A DNA stretch of 64,000 nt. Origin: Phototrophicus methaneseepsis (lineage in GTDB: Bacteria > Chloroflexota > Anaerolineae > Aggregatilineales > Phototrophicaceae). Each line of letters opens with the position of its first letter. The first letter of the stretch is position 1. The position numbers were made by a program, and so were the translations under genes. The notes beneath the pieces were generated by a model. That model saw nothing but the letters and a program-made list of their open reading frames with translations. It was not told the DNA's origin and made no database searches. This document shows, piece by piece, positions 28,411 through 36,750 of the stretch. The stretch lies in assembly GCF_015500095.1 (NCBI RefSeq), contig NZ_CP062983.1, positions 4,526,001-4,590,000 on the forward strand, given 5' to 3'.

Positions 28411-29559
28411 ATGGCGAGAGATTATTACGACGTACTGGGTGTGCAACGCGGTGCCAGTTCAGACGACGTCAAACGTGCTTTTCGTAAACTCGCGCGGCAG
28501 TATCACCCAGATGTCAGCGACGACCCCGATGCAGAAACCAAATTTAAGGAAATCAATGAAGCCTATGAGGTCCTCTCCGATGACCAGAAGCGCGCCCGCT
28601 ACGATCAATTCGGGCATGCTGGCGTCAATGGTGCAGCCGGTGGTTATGGAGGCGGCTATGGCGGTGTAGACATCAACTTTGAAGACATCTTTGAAGTCTT
28701 CAATAGTGCCTTTGGTGGCCGCGCCAGCGGCGGCAGTCGCCGCGGACCAGCGCGCGGGGGGCATGTGCGCGTTGATGTGTCCGTCAGCTTTATGGAAGCC
28801 GCCAAAGGTGTGGAAAAAGAGATCGAGTTCCAACGTCTGGAAGTGTGTGAAGTCTGTGATGGCAGCGGCGCCAAAGAAGGCACACATCCCGTCACCTGCC
28901 CGGATTGTAACGGCACCGGGCAGATCCGGCAGGCACGCCAGACGATGCTTGGCTCCTTCGTCAGCATGACAACCTGCCCTCGTTGTGGTGGCCGCGGCAC
29001 GATCGTCACAGACCCCTGCACCAACTGTGACGGCAGTGGACGCCGTCGCAAACCCGTCAAGATGAACGTCACCATCCCGGCAGGCGTCCATGATGGCCTG
29101 CGGATTCAATCACGCGGGGATGGCGATGCCGGTGAAAATGGCGCAGCACCTGGGGACCTCTATATCGTTGTCCATGTAGAAGAACACGAGTACTTCACAC
29201 GCAAAGACAATGACATTATCCTGGATTATACGCTGAACGTTGCCCAGGCAGCCCTTGGCGATACAGTCACCGTCCCAACTGTTGATGGCGATGTTGAGCT
29301 AAGCGTCCCCGCAGGGACCCAGACGGGCAAGGCCTTCCGCTTGCGTGGTAAAGGTATGCCCCGCCTGCGCAATGATGGCAGCAGCGCCGGACGTGGTGAC
29401 CAGATTGTCTATGTGACAGTAGCCATCCCAACCAAGCTCACGGACGAGCAAAAAGAACTCTTTGAGCAACTCGCGGATTCGCTCGGCAGCCACATACAAC
29501 CCAGGGCAGAACGGGGTTTCTTCGCCCGCATGACGGATTTCTTCAGCGGTGAGCAGTAG
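28411..29559 (+). CDS. dnaJ: Chaperone DnaJ (Hsp40)
   Basis: A full type I DnaJ of 382 residues. The J domain has the HPD motif (QYHPDVSDD), followed by a Gly-rich stretch (GGYGGGYGGV), then four zinc-binding CxxCxGxG repeats (CEVCDGSG, CPDCNGTG, CPRCGGRG, CTNCDGSG) and the client-binding beta domains. It stimulates DnaK ATPase and presents clients. The gap after dnaK is about 90 bases, with no strong promoter seen, so they are likely co-transcribed. The ribosome site is weak (GAGGG about 15 bases away). A hairpin terminator follows. Confidence 0.98.
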   Translation: MARDYYDVLGVQRGASSDDVKRAFRKLARQYHPDVSDDPDAETKFKEINEAYEVLSDDQKRARYDQFGHAGVNGAAGGYGGGYGGVDINFEDIFEVFNSAFGGRASGGSRRGPARGGHVRVDVSVSFMEAAKGVEKEIEFQRLEVCEVCDGSGAKEGTHPVTCPDCNGTGQIRQARQTMLGSFVSMTTCPRCGGRGTIVTDPCTNCDGSGRRRKPVKMNVTIPAGVHDGLRIQSRGDGDAGENGAAPGDLYIVVHVEEHEYFTRKDNDIILDYTLNVAQAALGDTVTVPTVDGDVELSVPAGTQTGKAFRLRGKGMPRLRNDGSSAGRGDQIVYVTVAIPTKLTDEQKELFEQLADSLGSHIQPRAERGFFARMTDFFSGEQ

Positions 29560-29593
29560 ATAAAACCCGGCCTAAACCAATGGATCCATCACA

Positions 29594-29620
29594 GGCACAC
29601 CTCAAAAGGTGTGCCTTTCT
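29594..29620 (+). terminator. Intrinsic terminator after dnaJ
   Basis: Stem GGCACACCT / AGGTGTGCC with a four-base loop, followed by TTTCTGT. It ends the grpE-dnaK-dnaJ transcript, at least in part, before prmA. Confidence 0.75.
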
Positions 29621-29621
29621 G

Positions 29622-29627
29622 TATAAT
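29622..29627 (+). promoter_or_regulatory. Possible -10 element for prmA
   Basis: TATAAT sits directly after the terminator T-run and 45 bases before the prmA ATG. No -35 is obvious within the terminator stem, so this would rely on the -10 alone. Weak evidence. Confidence 0.35.
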
Positions 29628-29671
29628 AGGCACCATTCAATCATGAAAATCAGAACAGGTAAGGAAAACGA

Positions 29672-30586
29672 ATGAGCCAGTGGGTAGAAGTATCCCTCAA
29701 GGTTGATGGCGAAGCTGCGGAAGCAGTCGCCCAGGAGTTACAGAAGTTTTGCCATCAGGGCGTCTCTGTGGAACAAGGTGGCAATATGCCCATCGCCTGG
29801 GATGAAGATGAAAACCCACAGCCGGAGTACCTCATCGTGCGCGGGTACTTTGCAGATGATGAACGGGCCGAAGAAACCAAGCAGCAAATCGACCGGGTAT
29901 TGGGCTATCTCAATATGATGTATCCAGTTGGCGAAGCCGTCTATAGCACCGTAGCTGATGAAGATTGGGCCGATGCCTGGAAGGTGCACTATAAACCCGT
30001 GCGCCTGGGTGAGCATATCCTCATCCGCCCACGCTGGATTGATGTTGAAACACAACCAGATGATGTCGTCATCAGCCTGGACCCCGGTATGGCTTTCGGT
30101 ACCGGGACGCACCCGACAACCCAACTTTGCCTGGAAGCGCTGGAAAAGCTCGTCGAACCAGATACCGATGTGCTCGACCTGGGCTGTGGCAGCGGCATCT
30201 TATCAATAGCAGCCGCCAAGCTGGGTGCGAATAAGATACTCGCCGTTGATATTGACCCGATCGCCGTCAAAGCCACCATCGAAAATGCACAAGACAATGG
30301 CATTACAGAAGGCATCGTCGCGCAAACAGGCAGTCTTGAAACAGTGCTTTCTTCAGCTCGCCGTTTCGACTTGATCGTCGTCAACATCCTGGCGAAGATC
30401 ATCATCCCCATGTGTGATAATCACCTGGGTGATACAGTCCGCCCTGGGGGCAAAGCGATTTTCAGCGGTATTATTGACGAACAAGCCGATGATGTAGAAG
30501 CTGCCCTACGCAAAACAGGCCTGGAGCCTTACGAACGTCTCGCACAAGGGGATTGGGTCGCCATTCTGGCGAAGAGGCCTGCATAA
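29672..30586 (+). CDS. prmA: Ribosomal protein L11 methyltransferase
   Basis: PrmA trimethylates lysines on ribosomal protein L11 using SAM. The N-terminal L11-recognition domain is present (about 1-100); then comes the signature DPGMAFGTGTHPTTQLCLEAL, the SAM motif DLGCGSGILSIAAAKLGA, an acid pair DIDPIA and motif IV VVNILAKIII. The 304-residue length is normal. AAGGA lies seven bases upstream of the ATG. The stop TAA overlaps the ATG of the next gene (TAATG), so the Mut7-C protein is translationally coupled to it. Confidence 0.95.
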   Translation: MSQWVEVSLKVDGEAAEAVAQELQKFCHQGVSVEQGGNMPIAWDEDENPQPEYLIVRGYFADDERAEETKQQIDRVLGYLNMMYPVGEAVYSTVADEDWADAWKVHYKPVRLGEHILIRPRWIDVETQPDDVVISLDPGMAFGTGTHPTTQLCLEALEKLVEPDTDVLDLGCGSGILSIAAAKLGANKILAVDIDPIAVKATIENAQDNGITEGIVAQTGSLETVLSSARRFDLIVVNILAKIIIPMCDNHLGDTVRPGGKAIFSGIIDEQADDVEAALRKTGLEPYERLAQGDWVAILAKRPA

Positions 30587-31329
30587 TGGCTAGGGCAACC
30601 TTCATATTCGAAGGGGCAATCACTTATTTCCTGCCCCAAAAGCAGAAGCACCAGCCCATTGAACATAGCTTCGATTGGCGTGCTTCTGTTAAGGATATGA
30701 TTGAATCGCTCGGCCCGCCACATACAGAAGTTGACCTCATCATGATGAATGGGCAGAGTGTCGGCTTTGAAGCGATTGTCGAAGATGGGGCGCATATCGA
30801 GGTTTACTCTGATGCGAGTGCCGTCAATATCACCGACAAAATCCAACTCAGGCCGCCATACCCAGGCACGCCGCGCTTCGTTCTGGATACGCATCTGGGG
30901 CGCTTAGCCAGCTATTTACGGATGCTCGGCTTCGATACACTCTACAACAACGCTTACCCTGATGACGAACTGGCTCGCATCTCCTCAGAAGAGACGCGTA
31001 TTGTGCTCACACGGGATATTGGTGTCCTCAAGCGTGGTATCGTGACCTATGGCTACTATGTCCGCAACACACAGCCACGCCAGCGCATTCTGGAAATCAA
31101 CGAACGCTATGGGCTGGCAGCTTATGCACAGCCCTTCCTGCGCTGTATGAAGTGTAACGGTCTGCTTAAAGCCGTCGATAAAGCGGATGTGGTCGAACAA
31201 TTACCACCCCAGGTTGCCGCTGAATTCGACACATTCGTGCAGTGTACAAGCTGCGGGCAAATTTACTGGCGAGGCAGCCACTATACTCGTATGGAAGCCC
31301 TACTACACGATGTGATCGACCCGCATTAA
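30586..31329 (+). CDS. Mut7-C RNase-like protein with N-terminal ubiquitin-like domain
   Basis: The 247-residue protein has three parts. Residues 1-90 look like a beta-grasp (ThiS/MoaD-type) domain without the Gly-Gly tail. Residues 90-175 are a Mut7-C PIN-like RNase domain with conserved acids (RFVLDTHLGRLASYLRMLG and EETRIVLTRDIGVLKRG). The end is a zinc ribbon with CMKC and CTSC. Mut7-C domains act on RNA in related proteins; the bacterial role is poorly known. The ATG overlaps the prmA stop, so the two share a message. I favour the ATG at 30586 over the in-frame one at 30553, which lies inside prmA. Confidence 0.85.
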   Translation: MARATFIFEGAITYFLPQKQKHQPIEHSFDWRASVKDMIESLGPPHTEVDLIMMNGQSVGFEAIVEDGAHIEVYSDASAVNITDKIQLRPPYPGTPRFVLDTHLGRLASYLRMLGFDTLYNNAYPDDELARISSEETRIVLTRDIGVLKRGIVTYGYYVRNTQPRQRILEINERYGLAAYAQPFLRCMKCNGLLKAVDKADVVEQLPPQVAAEFDTFVQCTSCGQIYWRGSHYTRMEALLHDVIDPH

Positions 31330-31467
31330 ACGCCCTGATCATTTTGACACGTGATGAACAACGCTTCTGTGCGTATAATGGCCCTGCATCAGCAGCAAAT
31401 GGCGTTAGCAAATGACGCTGCTCTGGCATCCAATGACTGAATCATTCTATAGAAAGCCACGATCCCT

Positions 31468-32181
31468 ATGGCCCATCTGACAGGCAAAGAGCGCTCTGAA
31501 TATGTGCAAAACATGTTCGATAAAATTGCCCGGCGCTACAATCTGATGAACCGATTAATGACCTTCGGTCAGGATATGAAGTGGCGGCGATTCGTCATCA
31601 AACAGGCACAGCTCCCCCCTCATGGGTCGCTGCTGGACCTGGCAACGGGTACGGGCGATATTGCCTTCGAGGCATTGCGCACCACCCCTACCGCCACGGT
31701 CATTGGCGCAGATTTTTCATTGGGCATGATGCGCGTGGGGCAGCATCTCAGTTATGGGGGCGAAGTTGGCTGGACGGGTGCCGACGCACTCAACCTACCT
31801 TATAGCGATAACAGCTTTGATGCCGTTGTATCGGGGTATCTGGTACGCAATGTCATCGACATTCCACGCACCCTCTCAGAGCAAAAGCGCGTGCTCAAGC
31901 CCGGTGGGCGTATCGTCATCCTGGATACATCCCCGCCACCTGATAACATCCTCAAGCCGTTTATTCTGATGCACCTGAAATATGGGATTCCGATTTTGGG
32001 GCGGCTGGTTGGTGGTAAAGATGCTGTGGATGCCTATACTTACCTGCCGGAATCCACACAAGCCTTTAAGACACCTGCTGAACTCGCGGAATTGATGCGG
32101 CAGGCTGGCTACCAGAATGTCGCCTATCGGACGTTCATGTTCAACACTATGGCCGTCCATTGGGGTGAAAAACCCACTTAA
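31468..32181 (+). CDS. menG: Demethylmenaquinone methyltransferase (UbiE/MenG)
   Basis: The enzyme adds the last methyl group in menaquinone (or ubiquinone) synthesis. The family signature FDKIARRYNLMNRLMTFGQDMKWRR is present, then the SAM loop LDLATGTGDIAFEAL, the acid in GADFSLGMM, and the C-terminal GRLVGGKDAVDAYTYLPESTQAF. All match UbiE/MenG. As the likely organism is Chloroflexota, menaquinone is the expected substrate (inference). A TATAAT at 31374-31379 and a TTGACA at 31344-31349 lie upstream, but the 24-base gap makes this an unusual pair. The ribosome site is weak. It ends opposite infA. Confidence 0.93.
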   Translation: MAHLTGKERSEYVQNMFDKIARRYNLMNRLMTFGQDMKWRRFVIKQAQLPPHGSLLDLATGTGDIAFEALRTTPTATVIGADFSLGMMRVGQHLSYGGEVGWTGADALNLPYSDNSFDAVVSGYLVRNVIDIPRTLSEQKRVLKPGGRIVILDTSPPPDNILKPFILMHLKYGIPILGRLVGGKDAVDAYTYLPESTQAFKTPAELAELMRQAGYQNVAYRTFMFNTMAVHWGEKPT

Positions 32182-32355
32182 GCCTCAGCCGCCCAAAGGG
32201 GCGCTCAATAATGAACCAGCACTTACCAATGAGGTATAAGAAACACAACAAGCCCGCTTCTGCTGGCGAGCTCCCGACAGGCTGATTCGATTATGAGGTG
32301 ACGTCAGCTAGTGCAATAGCTAAGACGAGCAAAGGCAGCCAGATAAGCAGGCTAA

Positions 32356-32595
32356 CTAGCTGCTCTGCTGATTTTCGCGGTGACGGTACGTGATGCGGCC
32401 ACGTGTCATATCGTAAGGTGTCATTTCAACCTTCACACGGTCGCCAAGGAGAATACGGATATAGAACTTACGCATCTTGCCGGAAAGATATGCCAGGACG
32501 CGATGCCCGTTTTCCAACTCGACAATGAATTGCGTATTGGGTAGTGCTTCTACAACAGTACCCTCGACTTCTAGCTTCTCTTCTTGCTTAGCCAT
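32356..32595 (-). CDS. infA: Translation initiation factor IF-1
   Basis: A 79-residue S1/OB-fold protein with the classic IF-1 sequence: [35 protein letters not shown] and [21 protein letters not shown]. It binds the 30S A site during initiation. AAGGAG lies five bases before the ATG. Here it sits beside rpsU, not in the ribosomal protein operon where infA is most often found. It faces menG tail to tail. Confidence 0.97.
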   Translation of the reverse strand: MAKQEEKLEVEGTVVEALPNTQFIVELENGHRVLAYLSGKMRKFYIRILLGDRVKVEMTPYDMTRGRITYRHRENQQSS

Positions 32596-32792
32596 AGAAC
32601 TCCTTCAGACATTGCTAATATATGTTCACTGTATAGAGGTTAAGCCTGAGCCAGCATGTTCTGCACATGCCGCCAAGCCACCTATTGGCAACACATTTAT
32701 AAATGATTATGCCAGATTAGAATAAACGAAACAATCCGCTAACCTATATAGGCAGCGGGTTGTTAGTATCGAATTGTGACGTTCGTAATGAT

Positions 32793-33002
32793 TTAGAGCC
32801 CACCACGTGCAACGGCCTTGCGCTGCCGACGGCGAGCACGACGAATGGCCTTTTTCTTTTCGATGCGGCGCAGCTCGCTCTTGCTGATGTGCCAGCGCTT
32901 GCGGCGTACGGTGCTGAGGATACCTGCATTGGTAACGCGCTTACGGAAGCGGCGCAGCAGTTGCTCTTGAGATTCGCCTGGTTTAAGTTTTACTGATGCC
33001 AT
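32793..33002 (-). CDS. rpsU: Ribosomal protein S21
   Basis: A 69-residue, very basic protein with the S21 features: a start KLKPGESQEQLLRRFRKRV, then RRKRWHISKSELRR, and an Arg/Lys-rich helix at the end (IRRARRRQRKAVARGG). It is part of the 30S platform that helps mRNA bind. Promoter-like TTGTAT and TAGTAT (minus strand, upstream) could serve it; the ribosome site is weak. infA follows about 200 bases later. Confidence 0.9.
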   Translation of the reverse strand: MASVKLKPGESQEQLLRRFRKRVTNAGILSTVRRKRWHISKSELRRIEKKKAIRRARRRQRKAVARGGL

Positions 33003-33066
33003 ATATCTCGCTAATACCTTCGCATTGCTACGTATACTAGACTGTATTACTCACTATACAATAATC

Positions 33067-33104
33067 AAGCGCCGCTGTACAGCGTCAAGTGCTTAGCGGC
33101 GCTT
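33067..33104 (-). terminator. Terminator after the first S1-domain gene
   Basis: A perfect ten-base stem (AAGCGCCGCT / AGCGGCGCTT) lies just past the S1 gene stop. Within it CGCTGTACAGCG (33073-33084) is a perfect 12-base palindrome that would compete with the long stem. The following T content is modest. Confidence 0.7.
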
Positions 33105-33144
33105 ATATTAACAAAATGATGACGTTCTAGAAGCGTAAGAGCGC

Positions 33145-34359
33145 TTAGTCAGCCGCGACAGGCTCAGCGTCTTCTTCAGCTTCCTGTGTGACCATCGCAG
33201 CAGCAGCTTCAGCACGGGCTTCTTCCCATTGCTGGTGTTCGCCTTCGGTGACTTCCTTCAGGCTCAGGCCCAGGCGCTGCTTGTCGGATTCAATGCTGAT
33301 AACACGTGTCAGAACGCGCTGGCCTTCGTACAGGTGGCGGCGCGGGTCTTCATTGGTGTCATCGGAAATCTGGCTGACGTGCAGCAGGGCTTCAATGCCT
33401 GGTTCCAGGCTGATGAATGCACCAAACGGCTCCACGCGGGAGACAGTACCCTCGACCAACTGGCCGATGTGATACATTTCGTCCACCAGTGCCCATGGAT
33501 TCGGTTGGAGGCGCTTCAGGCTCAGGCCGATACGCTTGCCACGGTCATCCAGGTGCAGGATGTAGATTTCGACTTTATCACCAACGTTGACGATTTCCTG
33601 CGGGTGACGAACACGATGCCAGGCCAATTCGGAAATATGAATCAGGCCGTCTGCACCACCGAGGTCGACAAATGCCCCGAAGTCGCACAGGCCACTGACG
33701 ATACCCGTACGAATATCGCCTTCGTTCAGTTCTTCCAGCAGGGTTTCCTTACGTGCATCACGTGTTTCACGTTCTGCATTACGCTGGCTGAAGACGAGGC
33801 GGCGGCGCTTGCGATTCACCTCGATCACCTTCACGTTAATTTCCGTGCCTACCAGATTTTCCAGGTATCTCACCCGATCTTCTTCATTCAGGCCACGCGG
33901 CAAATCGACGACATGGCTAGCCGGGATAAAGCCGCGCAGGTTACCAAACGGCACAATCAGGCCGCCTTTGTTGGCCGCAGCGACTTCGCCAGCCCATGCT
34001 TCATCCTGCTCTTGCAAGACTTCTGCACGCTGCCAGTCTTCATTCTGCTTGGCCTGGGCTGCGGAAAGAATGAGGTTTCCTTCCATATCATCCAGGCGGA
34101 CAACAGCCACATCCAGCTCATCATCGATGTTAAAATCTTCGATGTTCAGGCCCATGCGCTCAATATCCTGGCGCGAAACAACCCCATCGTGCTTCCAGTT
34201 CACATCAACAATCAAGCCGTGATAATCAACTGCGAGGATGACACCCGTCACAATATCGCCCCGCTCCAACTGGCTCTTGGCGAGTGACTGCTCCAGCAGT
34301 TCTGCAAAATTCATTTCATCAAATGACAATTCAGTATCGAGTGAAACATCGGTAGACAT
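33145..34359 (-). CDS. rpsA: Four-S1-domain RNA-binding protein (ribosomal protein S1-like)
   Basis: 404 residues with four S1 OB-fold repeats (about 34-105, 120-187, 207-277 and 292-364) flanked by acidic, Glu/Ala-rich tails. The third repeat is the most typical (VSGLCDFGAFVDLGGADGLIHISELAW). Ribosomal protein S1 of many phyla has four to six repeats, so this is likely the S1 protein that helps mRNA bind to the 30S. A paralogue with the same layout lies 2.4 kb away, so which one is the ribosomal S1 is not certain. A near-perfect promoter and a long leader (about 215 bases) with a hairpin precede it, which would fit S1 autoregulation (inference). GGGAG is about 11 bases from the ATG. Confidence 0.88.
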   Translation of the reverse strand: MSTDVSLDTELSFDEMNFAELLEQSLAKSQLERGDIVTGVILAVDYHGLIVDVNWKHDGVVSRQDIERMGLNIEDFNIDDELDVAVVRLDDMEGNLILSAAQAKQNEDWQRAEVLQEQDEAWAGEVAAANKGGLIVPFGNLRGFIPASHVVDLPRGLNEEDRVRYLENLVGTEINVKVIEVNRKRRRLVFSQRNAERETRDARKETLLEELNEGDIRTGIVSGLCDFGAFVDLGGADGLIHISELAWHRVRHPQEIVNVGDKVEIYILHLDDRGKRIGLSLKRLQPNPWALVDEMYHIGQLVEGTVSRVEPFGAFISLEPGIEALLHVSQISDDTNEDPRRHLYEGQRVLTRVISIESDKQRLGLSLKEVTEGEHQQWEEARAEAAAAMVTQEAEEDAEPVAAD

Positions 34360-34511
34360 TGGTGAATAAACTCCCTAAACGAACGTTGTATGCCCTGTGG
34401 TACCTCACGGCCTAGACACACACAAACAGACAGCCCTGAGCACACATCAACCCTCTGTTAATGTGATGCCATGCTGCCAACGATGTTTGGTTTTTAACTT
34501 GTGTCTATAGA

Positions 34512-34547
34512 GAGACCGTTCGGCTTCTCCCGTATTGGAACGGACTC
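34512..34547 (-). promoter_or_regulatory. Hairpin in the rpsA leader
   Basis: GAGACCGTTC and GAACGGACTC pair as nine base pairs with one A-A mismatch and a 16-base loop, in the untranslated leader of rpsA. A regulatory role is possible; S1 genes often control their own translation. Confidence 0.4.
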
Positions 34548-34584
34548 GTGGAAGCACACAGACAATGCTCCACAGGACGGCAAA

Positions 34585-34613
34585 ATTATACTGTCGTGAT
34601 AAGTCGTTGTCAA
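34585..34613 (-). promoter_or_regulatory. Consensus sigma70 promoter for rpsA
   Basis: On the minus strand TTGACA (34608-34613) and TATAAT (34585-34590) are separated by exactly 17 bases. It is a full consensus promoter, the best in the window. Transcription would start near 34578. Confidence 0.85.
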
Positions 34614-34790
34614 CAAATGGCGGGCATTCTGTGCAGATTGTCCACCCTGTTACAAAGCACCAACGTTCTGTCTGCGCAAATACGCCTGAAAACGAAATTT
34701 TACGACTTTTTATAGGCCTTTACTTTTATCGGGCATCGTTTCCTTCATAATGAAAAACGCAAATTAACCATCGTTGGCAAAGGTCAAAAA

Positions 34791-36671
34791 ATGCAGTTCC
34801 GGTCTATTGCGACTTTACTACTAACACTATGTTTGAGTCTTTCATCGGTATTCGCGCAATCCCCTGACCCCATCGTGCCATACACAGGCACTTGGGAAGT
34901 CACCCTCCTGGATGAACAAAATAACTGCCCTGCTGAACTTCTCCTATCAGGTGCCTGGGTGCCAGCCAATGGCTCCCAACATGTTCTAACATTTTCAACG
35001 CTGGAGGCCGTCCCGCTTGATCTGCATAAGGTCGTCGCCCCCGTGGAGGTTGAAGAAACACCAGAGTTCTTCTCCGTGACAACTGGGGACTACAATCAGT
35101 ATGAAATTATCCCCACGATCCAGACACAACCCTATCTCTACCGCTATGCAATCCTAGAAGAACAATACATCGTGCTGGAATACACCCAGACGCTCGCACT
35201 CTCCGACTGTGTGCTGACAGCAACTTACAACCTAACGCTCATTTCATCAGATACGAGCACCACCGGCGAAACAACCAGCACAGAAGATGCCGCAAGTGCC
35301 CCGCTCAATAACTGGGCTCTGGGCGGTGATTCTAGCGACCCTGTCTTCCTCTTTGATGACCCGGCAGCGCCTGATGGGGCCTTATGTGGCACAGACCAGG
35401 CTCAGGGCGAAACCTGGTTCTTCAGTGCAGATCCGGCTTTCGTCAGCGAAGTAAACGCGAGCTACGGCCAGACCCTGAGCTATGACATCCGCATTAGCGA
35501 AGGCAACACTGACAATGCTTATGACGACTTTGATGTTGAATTAGTCGTCGGTAACGGCATCGTCCTGCACTATACCTCCGGCAGCTACCCCACCAGTGAA
35601 TGGACGCATTTTGAGGTCAAGCTCGATGAAACCGCAGGCTGGGTTGATGTCGATGGCTTTATGGATACAAGCGATCCGGCCCTGTTTGCGCAAATGATCC
35701 AGGATGTCACACAGGTTAACATTCGTGGCGAATATATTGTCGGTGATGATACAGCCTGCATCACAAATGTACAGATCGGCGATGGAACGACCACAGCCAC
35801 AACAAACAGCACATTCATCGACCTGAGCGGCTGGCAGCCTGGTGACATCACCACGCCAGAACTATTCTTTGAATTCGCTGAAGCACCTGATGGCGCGCTT
35901 TGCACATCGGAACAAGCACCCGGCATTCTCTGGACGATTGACGCAGATCAAGCCTTTGTCAGCCAACTCAACGCCAGTTATGGTCAGATAATCCGCTTCG
36001 ATACTCGAACGCTCAGCGAGCATATGACAGAACCTTATACAGATATGAACATTGAACTGGTCATTGGCAACGGCATCGTCCTGCAATATTCGTTTGAAGC
36101 AACATCCCAAAATGAATGGACCCACTACGACGTCGAATTGAGTGAAACCGCAGGATGGGTCGATGTGGATGGCTTTATGGATACAAGCGATCCGGCCCTG
36201 TTTGCACAAATGGTCCAGGACATCACACAATTCCGCATCTATGGCACCCATATGCAGGATACGGGCAGCACCTGCCTTGCCAACGTGCAGATCGGCAGCA
36301 ATGCCACTAACAATACGGGCACCGATGCCACACAACCCGCACAGCCAGCAGCAGGGCCGCAACTGCAAAGCGGCTTCTATGAAACCGTCATCGCAGATGT
36401 TGCAGAAGGCTGCACCAGTTATCTGCCTTTGGGAGCGGTTCAATACATCAATGTTGAATTCAGTTATATGGACCAGGACGCGACGCTGGCGATGTTGATC
36501 GAAGGGGTGCCACAGCCCGTGATCTTCTTTGCCACGGCGGACGCGGCTGTTTACCAGGCGGAAGGTGACGGGCTTGGCATGTTGAGCATCGTCAGCCCGG
36601 TGCAATTCACATTGCAGCACGTTTCTGATGGTTGCCAGACGACCACACAAGCCACGCTCGCAGACGCCTAA
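34791..36671 (+). CDS. Secreted protein with two laminin-B-like domains
   Basis: The 626-residue protein has a signal peptide (first 23 residues, cut after SSVFA). Three parts follow: an N-terminal domain (about 25-150), two copies of a ~170-residue domain (about 168-340 and 342-510), and a C-terminal domain (about 525-626). The repeats contain GxxWxF...ASYGQTLSYDIR and a region like laminin B (domain IV): W.HFEV.LDETAGWVDVDGFMD...ITNVQIG, with a conserved Cys pair. Laminin B is known in extracellular, sometimes carbohydrate- or surface-binding proteins; the function here is unknown. The two copies share nearly identical DNA over 78 bases. AAAGG precedes the start ATG. It lies between two S1 genes on the other strand. 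Confidence 0.8.
   Translation: MQFRSIATLLLTLCLSLSSVFAQSPDPIVPYTGTWEVTLLDEQNNCPAELLLSGAWVPANGSQHVLTFSTLEAVPLDLHKVVAPVEVEETPEFFSVTTGDYNQYEIIPTIQTQPYLYRYAILEEQYIVLEYTQTLALSDCVLTATYNLTLISSDTSTTGETTSTEDAASAPLNNWALGGDSSDPVFLFDDPAAPDGALCGTDQAQGETWFFSADPAFVSEVNASYGQTLSYDIRISEGNTDNAYDDFDVELVVGNGIVLHYTSGSYPTSEWTHFEVKLDETAGWVDVDGFMDTSDPALFAQMIQDVTQVNIRGEYIVGDDTACITNVQIGDGTTTATTNSTFIDLSGWQPGDITTPELFFEFAEAPDGALCTSEQAPGILWTIDADQAFVSQLNASYGQIIRFDTRTLSEHMTEPYTDMNIELVIGNGIVLQYSFEATSQNEWTHYDVELSETAGWVDVDGFMDTSDPALFAQMVQDITQFRIYGTHMQDTGSTCLANVQIGSNATNNTGTDATQPAQPAAGPQLQSGFYETVIADVAEGCTSYLPLGAVQYINVEFSYMDQDATLAMLIEGVPQPVIFFATADAAVYQAEGDGLGMLSIVSPVQFTLQHVSDGCQTTTQATLADA
35627..35704 (+). repeat. Internal repeat copy 1 of the secreted protein gene
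   Basis: A 78-base stretch that matches 36143-36220 with five mismatches by my count, at an offset of 516 bases (172 codons). It codes for the block ending in the DTSDPALFAQM motif. Confidence 0.8.
36143..36220 (+). repeat. Internal repeat copy 2 of the secreted protein gene
   Basis: The second copy of the repeat at 35627-35704. The flanking sequence of the two domains is more diverged, which suggests a recent duplication or conversion of this segment. Confidence 0.8.
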
Positions 36672-36687
36672 CTCTGAGCACTCAACT

Positions 36688-36718
36688 AAAAAAGCCCTCT
36701 CGATGCAGAGGGCTTTTC
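36688..36718. terminator. Bidirectional intrinsic terminator
   Basis: Stem AAAAGCCCTCT / AGAGGGCTTTT with a six-base loop lies between the convergent secreted-protein and second S1 genes, A-rich on one side and T-rich on the other. Confidence 0.85.
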
Positions 36719-36750
36719 TAATTCATATTTCCGGGTGCTGCTGCGATGGT

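Larger units (their letters stand above)
34360..34790. other. Divergent intergenic region with rpsA leader
   Basis: These 431 bases separate rpsA (-) from the secreted protein gene (+). They contain the consensus rpsA promoter, its leader with a hairpin, and presumably the promoter of the secreted protein gene, for which I see only a weak CATAAT. No gene is supported. Confidence 0.6.

Noticed and set aside
33229-34287. Long plus-strand frame (352 codons) inside rpsA
   Set aside because: Antisense to a clear S1 protein; composition is that of a reverse-complement shadow.
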